Assembly (NCBI GenBank): GCA_017634975.1
Contig: JAGBMJ010000004.1
Location: 1 to 64,000 of the forward strand
DNA length: 64,000 nucleotides
From: Lachnospiraceae bacterium
GTDB taxonomy: Bacteria; Bacillota; Clostridia; Lachnospirales; Lachnospiraceae
Reading direction: 5' to 3'
Shown: one piece after another, positions 61,359-64,000 of the stretch
How positions within the stretch are numbered: the first letter of the stretch is position 1
Layout: every line of letters begins with the position of its first letter
The notes under the pieces: model-generated
What the model was told of the DNA's origin: nothing
Seen by the model: only the letters and a program-made list of their open reading frames with translations
Databases searched by the model: none
Translations under genes and position numbers: made by a program

Positions 61359-61676
61359 ATGAATACAGTAGTAGATCGATCGAAAGATATCGGAGAATTT
61401 GTTCCGCAGCCGGATGATGACATGCTGATCTGCAGATGTGAAGAGATCACAAAGGGTGAGATCCGAAAGGCAGTACATGACGGGATGTGGACATTAACGG
61501 AGATCCGAAGATACTTAAGAACCGGTATGGGGCTTTGTCAGGGACAGACTTGTTCACGACTGGTCAAGGGGATTGTAGCCAGGGAACTTGGGGTATCTCC
61601 GGCAGAACTGGAACCGGCGACCTCCAGATCGCCGATGCGACCGGTAGAAATGAAAGTGTTTGGAAGCGAAGCTTGA
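61359..61676 (+). CDS. BFD-type 2Fe-2S protein
   Basis: A 105-residue protein with a BFD-like fold: ligands C-R-C-E at ICRCEEITKGE and C-x4-C in GLCQGQTCSRLV. It is the equivalent of the gamma subunit of dye-linked proline dehydrogenases. ATG 61359 has GGCGGAGG seven bases upstream; ATG 61356 and GTG 61353 are alternatives. Its last codons carry the first copy of a 12-bp direct repeat. Confidence 0.88.
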   Translation: MNTVVDRSKDIGEFVPQPDDDMLICRCEEITKGEIRKAVHDGMWTLTEIRRYLRTGMGLCQGQTCSRLVKGIVARELGVSPAELEPATSRSPMRPVEMKVFGSEA

Positions 61677-61763
61677 TTATGACGAAGTCATAATTCTGCA
61701 TCAAGCTGAGCGAAATGGCAGGACGCCGAGGAAGTCCTGCCGATACCTTAGAGCGAAGCTTGA
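61665..61763 (+). other. Structured intercistronic element
   Basis: The 12-mer AGCGAAGCTTGA occurs at 61665 (end of the BFD gene) and 61752, 87 bp apart. Between them: ATTATGAC-GAA-GTCATAAT (61676-61694) nested in AGCTTGA/TCAAGCT (61670-61707), and GGCAGGAC/GTCCTGCC (61717-61741). There is no T-run. It may tune expression between subunits or be a small inserted repeat. Confidence 0.6.
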
Positions 61764-61792
61764 GAGGCTTGATAGGTACAGGGAGGGATTAT

Positions 61793-62935
61793 ATGGAAGC
61801 GAAAAACAGTGCAGATGTAATAGTGATCGGGGCCGGGATCATCGGATGCGCCATCAGCTATTACCTGAGAAAAAGAGGAAAAAGCGTGATCGTTCTGGAA
61901 GGGAGTGACAACATCGGAAACGGCGGATCTTCCAGAAACGGCGGTGGTGTAAGACAGTCCGGCCGTGATCCCAGGGAACTGCCGCTGGCAATGTACGGGA
62001 TCAAGAATCTGTGGCCGGGACTTTCCGAGGAACTGGGTGTGAACTGTGAGTATCACAAAGAAGGAAACCTGAGACTCGGAAAAACGCCGGAACATTTAAA
62101 GATCCTGCAGGGATTGACGGACAGAGCAGTAGCATGCGGGCTGGATGTAAAGATGATTGATGCGGCGGAAGTAAAAAAGATCAATCCGCATCTTTCCGAT
62201 GAAGTGATCGGAGCCAGCTGGTGTCCGACTGACGGTCATGCAAACCCTCTGGTGACTACATTGGCATTTTATAAAAAAGCCAGAGAGATGGGAGTACGTT
62301 TTATTACCGGAGAAAAGGTGGAAAGATTACGTAAGGTAAAAGGAAGACTGAGGGAAGTATATACCAAGGATAATGTGTATAAGGGCGAGTATGTGGTGGT
62401 GGCAGCCGGATACGAATCCAGAGATATCCTGGCAACCGTCGGTGTGGATGTACCGATGCATAAGGAACTGGTGGAGTGTCTGGTGACCGAAGCGGAACCC
62501 CATATGTTCAATCAGATGCTCGGTACTGCAGAGGCGGACTTTTACGGACACCAGTCGGATCACGGCTCCTTTGTATTCGGTGGAATGTCCGGACTGGAGC
62601 TGAACAATAAAAACACCGGACCGAAGAATTCGCCGAGTAACGCAGCGATCACAGCCCCTTGTATCTGTCGCGGCATAATGAAATACTTCCCGGCGCTGGA
62701 GGATGCAAAGATCGTAAGAACCTGGGCAGGATACCTGGACATCTGCCAGGATGGTGTTCCGGTTTTGGGATTTGTCGATGAAGTACCTGGACTTGTAGTA
62801 GCCTGTGCCTTTTCCGGACACGGTTTCGGCATCGGACCGGCAGTAGGCGAGCAGATGGCGATGCTGATCTGTGAAGGAAAGACTTCCGTGGATATTTCCG
62901 GATTACAGTACGGCAGATTCAAGGCAAAGATCTGA
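61793..62935 (+). CDS. FAD-dependent amine/amino-acid oxidase subunit (DAO family)
   Basis: A 380-residue DAO-family flavoprotein, the probable catalytic (beta) subunit. The FAD motif is VIVIGAGIIGCAISYYLRKR; NGGSSRNGGGVRQSGRDPRE is the conserved region after it; the C-terminus has AGYLDICQDGVPVLGFVDEV and FSGHGFGIGPAVGEQMA. It resembles HcnC, D-hydroxyproline dehydrogenase and dye-linked proline dehydrogenase beta chains. AGGGAGGG precedes the ATG. The substrate is likely a secondary or D-amino acid; it cannot be named from sequence. Confidence 0.9.
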   Translation: MEAKNSADVIVIGAGIIGCAISYYLRKRGKSVIVLEGSDNIGNGGSSRNGGGVRQSGRDPRELPLAMYGIKNLWPGLSEELGVNCEYHKEGNLRLGKTPEHLKILQGLTDRAVACGLDVKMIDAAEVKKINPHLSDEVIGASWCPTDGHANPLVTTLAFYKKAREMGVRFITGEKVERLRKVKGRLREVYTKDNVYKGEYVVVAAGYESRDILATVGVDVPMHKELVECLVTEAEPHMFNQMLGTAEADFYGHQSDHGSFVFGGMSGLELNNKNTGPKNSPSNAAITAPCICRGIMKYFPALEDAKIVRTWAGYLDICQDGVPVLGFVDEVPGLVVACAFSGHGFGIGPAVGEQMAMLICEGKTSVDISGLQYGRFKAKI

Positions 62936-62978
62936 TGCCTTGTTCTGAATAAAGAAGAGAGATAAGGGAGGAGAGATT

Positions 62979-63356
62979 ATGAAGGTAGCGATTGAAGAAT
63001 TGTCGAAAGTGGAGATCATCACCAAGGAAGCGAAGGTGGCAGAACTGACAAGGGAATTTGGAAAGTTCGGGATCACCGGAATGACCGTATACGATGCTTT
63101 GGGATGCGGTGTACAGCTGGGAACGCAGGAATACGAAGTGGAAAAGAATACACAGCCGCAACTGTTGCCGAAGCAGATCGTGATGGTGGTGCTTCCTTCC
63201 AAAGAAGTGGACGGTTTTCTGGAGTTTGTGGAAAAAGCATTGTACACCGGGCATATCGGAGACGGTAAAATATTTGTTTCTCCGGTGACAAATGCCGTAC
63301 GAGTACGAACCGGTGAAGAAGGAATGGATGCCCTGAAAGAAGGAACGCTCGATTAA
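62979..63356 (+). CDS. PII-like signalling protein
   Basis: A 125-residue protein of the PII family. FGITGMTVYDALGCGVQLG, TGHIGDGKIFVSPVTNAVRV and RTGEEGMDAL are the conserved blocks; the last two are the ATP/ADP and C-loop region. The T-loop (about residues 45-62) lacks a clear Tyr51 context and reads TQEYEVEKNTQPQLL. It precedes an APC amino-acid permease by 15 nt instead of an ammonium transporter. Its T-loop could plug or regulate that permease. AGGGAGGAG is the ribosome site. Confidence 0.88.
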   Translation: MKVAIEELSKVEIITKEAKVAELTREFGKFGITGMTVYDALGCGVQLGTQEYEVEKNTQPQLLPKQIVMVVLPSKEVDGFLEFVEKALYTGHIGDGKIFVSPVTNAVRVRTGEEGMDALKEGTLD

Positions 63357-63371
63357 GGAGGTGTGGTGCTT

Positions 63372-64000
63372 ATGGAAGAAAAGAAGATCGGGTTGGCAAG
63401 TGTGGTTGCAACAGGCGTCGGACTGGTCGTGGCATCGAGCTGTTTATTGACTCTGGGAATCGGCGCAGGAAGTATCGGGACAACATTTATTATCACGATG
63501 GTGATCGCTTGTCTGGTCAATATCTTCACACTGTTGTCCATTGCGGAATTAAATGCTCTGATGCCGAATCTGACCGGCGGACTCGCGCAGTTTTCACTGG
63601 CTTGCGTCGGACCTTTTGTAACCATCATATGTATGGTCGGCGGATACATTCTTTGTAACTCGCTGGCAGGATCCGTGGAAGGTGCGGTATTCGGAAATGC
63701 TTTTGCAGAGATGTTTGCGGAATACGGGATCCCGGCCTGGGTATTTACGGTGATCCTGATCGCGTTTCTGGTGATCACTAACTTAAATGGTGTGGATGTA
63801 TTTGTAAAGGTGCAGGATTTTGTGGCGTATGCGTTGATCCTTTCGCTTGTAGCGATGGGGGTACTCGGAGCTCTCGGGATCGGAACCGGCGAGATCGTAG
63901 AACAGCCGGAAGCTCTGGCAACGGATTTCGGAAGCGTTACAAGTCTTTGTGGTGTAGCATTCTTCCTCTTTGTCGGTGGGGAATATGTCGTACCTTTGAA
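63372..64000 (+). CDS. APC-family amino-acid permease, partial
   Basis: The first 209 codons of a membrane permease; the 3' end lies outside the window. It begins MEEKKIGLASVVATGVGLVV, with helix 1 containing the GxG-type substrate-binding break (TLGIGAGSIGTTF) of the APC superfamily, and six helices so far. TAAGGAGGTGTGG is the ribosome site, overlapping the PII stop. It probably imports the substrate of the upstream oxidase cluster. Confidence 0.88.
   Translation, partial: MEEKKIGLASVVATGVGLVVASSCLLTLGIGAGSIGTTFIITMVIACLVNIFTLLSIAELNALMPNLTGGLAQFSLACVGPFVTIICMVGGYILCNSLAGSVEGAVFGNAFAEMFAEYGIPAWVFTVILIAFLVITNLNGVDVFVKVQDFVAYALILSLVAMGVLGALGIGTGEIVEQPEALATDFGSVTSLCGVAFFLFVGGEYVVPL

Noticed and set aside
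1..64000. rRNA, tRNA and CRISPR arrays
   Set aside because: No conserved rRNA segments, no cloverleaf with T-arm sequence and no regularly spaced repeats of CRISPR size were seen on either strand.

Overview
The window looks like chromosome of an anaerobic, probably motile, gut or rumen Firmicute of the Lachnospiraceae type. The evidence is the pairing of vitamin ECF S components, BirA-type control of bioY, FeoAB with small Cys-rich companions, GH130 mannoside phosphorylases, Cache-type chemoreceptors, several GGDEF proteins, strong AGGAGG ribosome sites and consensus TTGACA/TATAAT promoters. No rRNA, tRNA or CRISPR array was seen. The assignment rests on gene content only.

Layout. 1-2.2 kb: the 5' part of an IS1380-type transposase, an AT-rich lipoprotein gene that seems to have lost its signal-peptide start, and a small membrane protein. 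2.2-3.4 kb: bioY and a DUF1284 gene behind a BirA operator and promoter. 3.4-4.8 kb: a MITE-like repeat and an EF-hand-like protein. 4.8-8.7 kb (minus): methionine importer metN-metI-metQ plus an M20 amidohydrolase. 8.9-12.6 kb: a chemoreceptor and a MATE exporter on divergent promoters. The MATE promoter predicts a leaderless mRNA. 12.7-18.3 kb: an AAA ATPase behind three 20-bp iterons, then an operon of GT4 glycosyltransferase, GH13 glucosidase and diguanylate cyclase. 18.4-20.3 kb: an ECF S component divergent from a MocR-type regulator that lacks its PLP lysine. 20.5-24.1 kb: a GGDEF protein and a second chemoreceptor. 24.4-29.5 kb: a MacAB-like efflux operon. 29.5-32.9 kb: feoA-feoB with three small accessory proteins.

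33.1-47.0 kb is a sugar locus. A cytosolic fusion of a LacI-type ligand domain with PAS and GGDEF domains (no DNA-binding domain) is followed by two LacI repressors and an AraC regulator. Divergent from these is an operon of two GH130 phosphorylases, a family-1 sugar ABC importer, a DUF624-type membrane protein with an extra extracytoplasmic domain, and mannose-6-phosphate isomerase. The set fits uptake and phosphorolysis of beta-mannosides, with possible c-di-GMP output from the same class of ligand.

47.1-51.6 kb: TetR - MATE - large phosphotransferase with the ATP-grasp/middle/swivelling-His layout of rifamycin phosphotransferase, a likely inducible drug-handling operon. 51.7-53.5 kb: glutathione peroxidase - OhrR - ZIP transporter behind a consensus promoter with an overlapping dyad. 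53.6-57.8 kb: a LysR regulator divergent from metE-metF. 57.8-64.0 kb: a LysR regulator divergent from a RidA / 2Fe-2S / FAD-4Fe-4S / BFD / DAO-type oxidase cluster, which resembles multi-subunit amino-acid dehydrogenases. It is followed by a PII-like protein and an APC permease that runs off the window.

Dispersed repeats are a theme. A family built on the core GGGGACGGTTCT occurs six times between genes, usually as hairpins. A second family (3420-3565, with a decayed copy near 21950) looks like a MITE.
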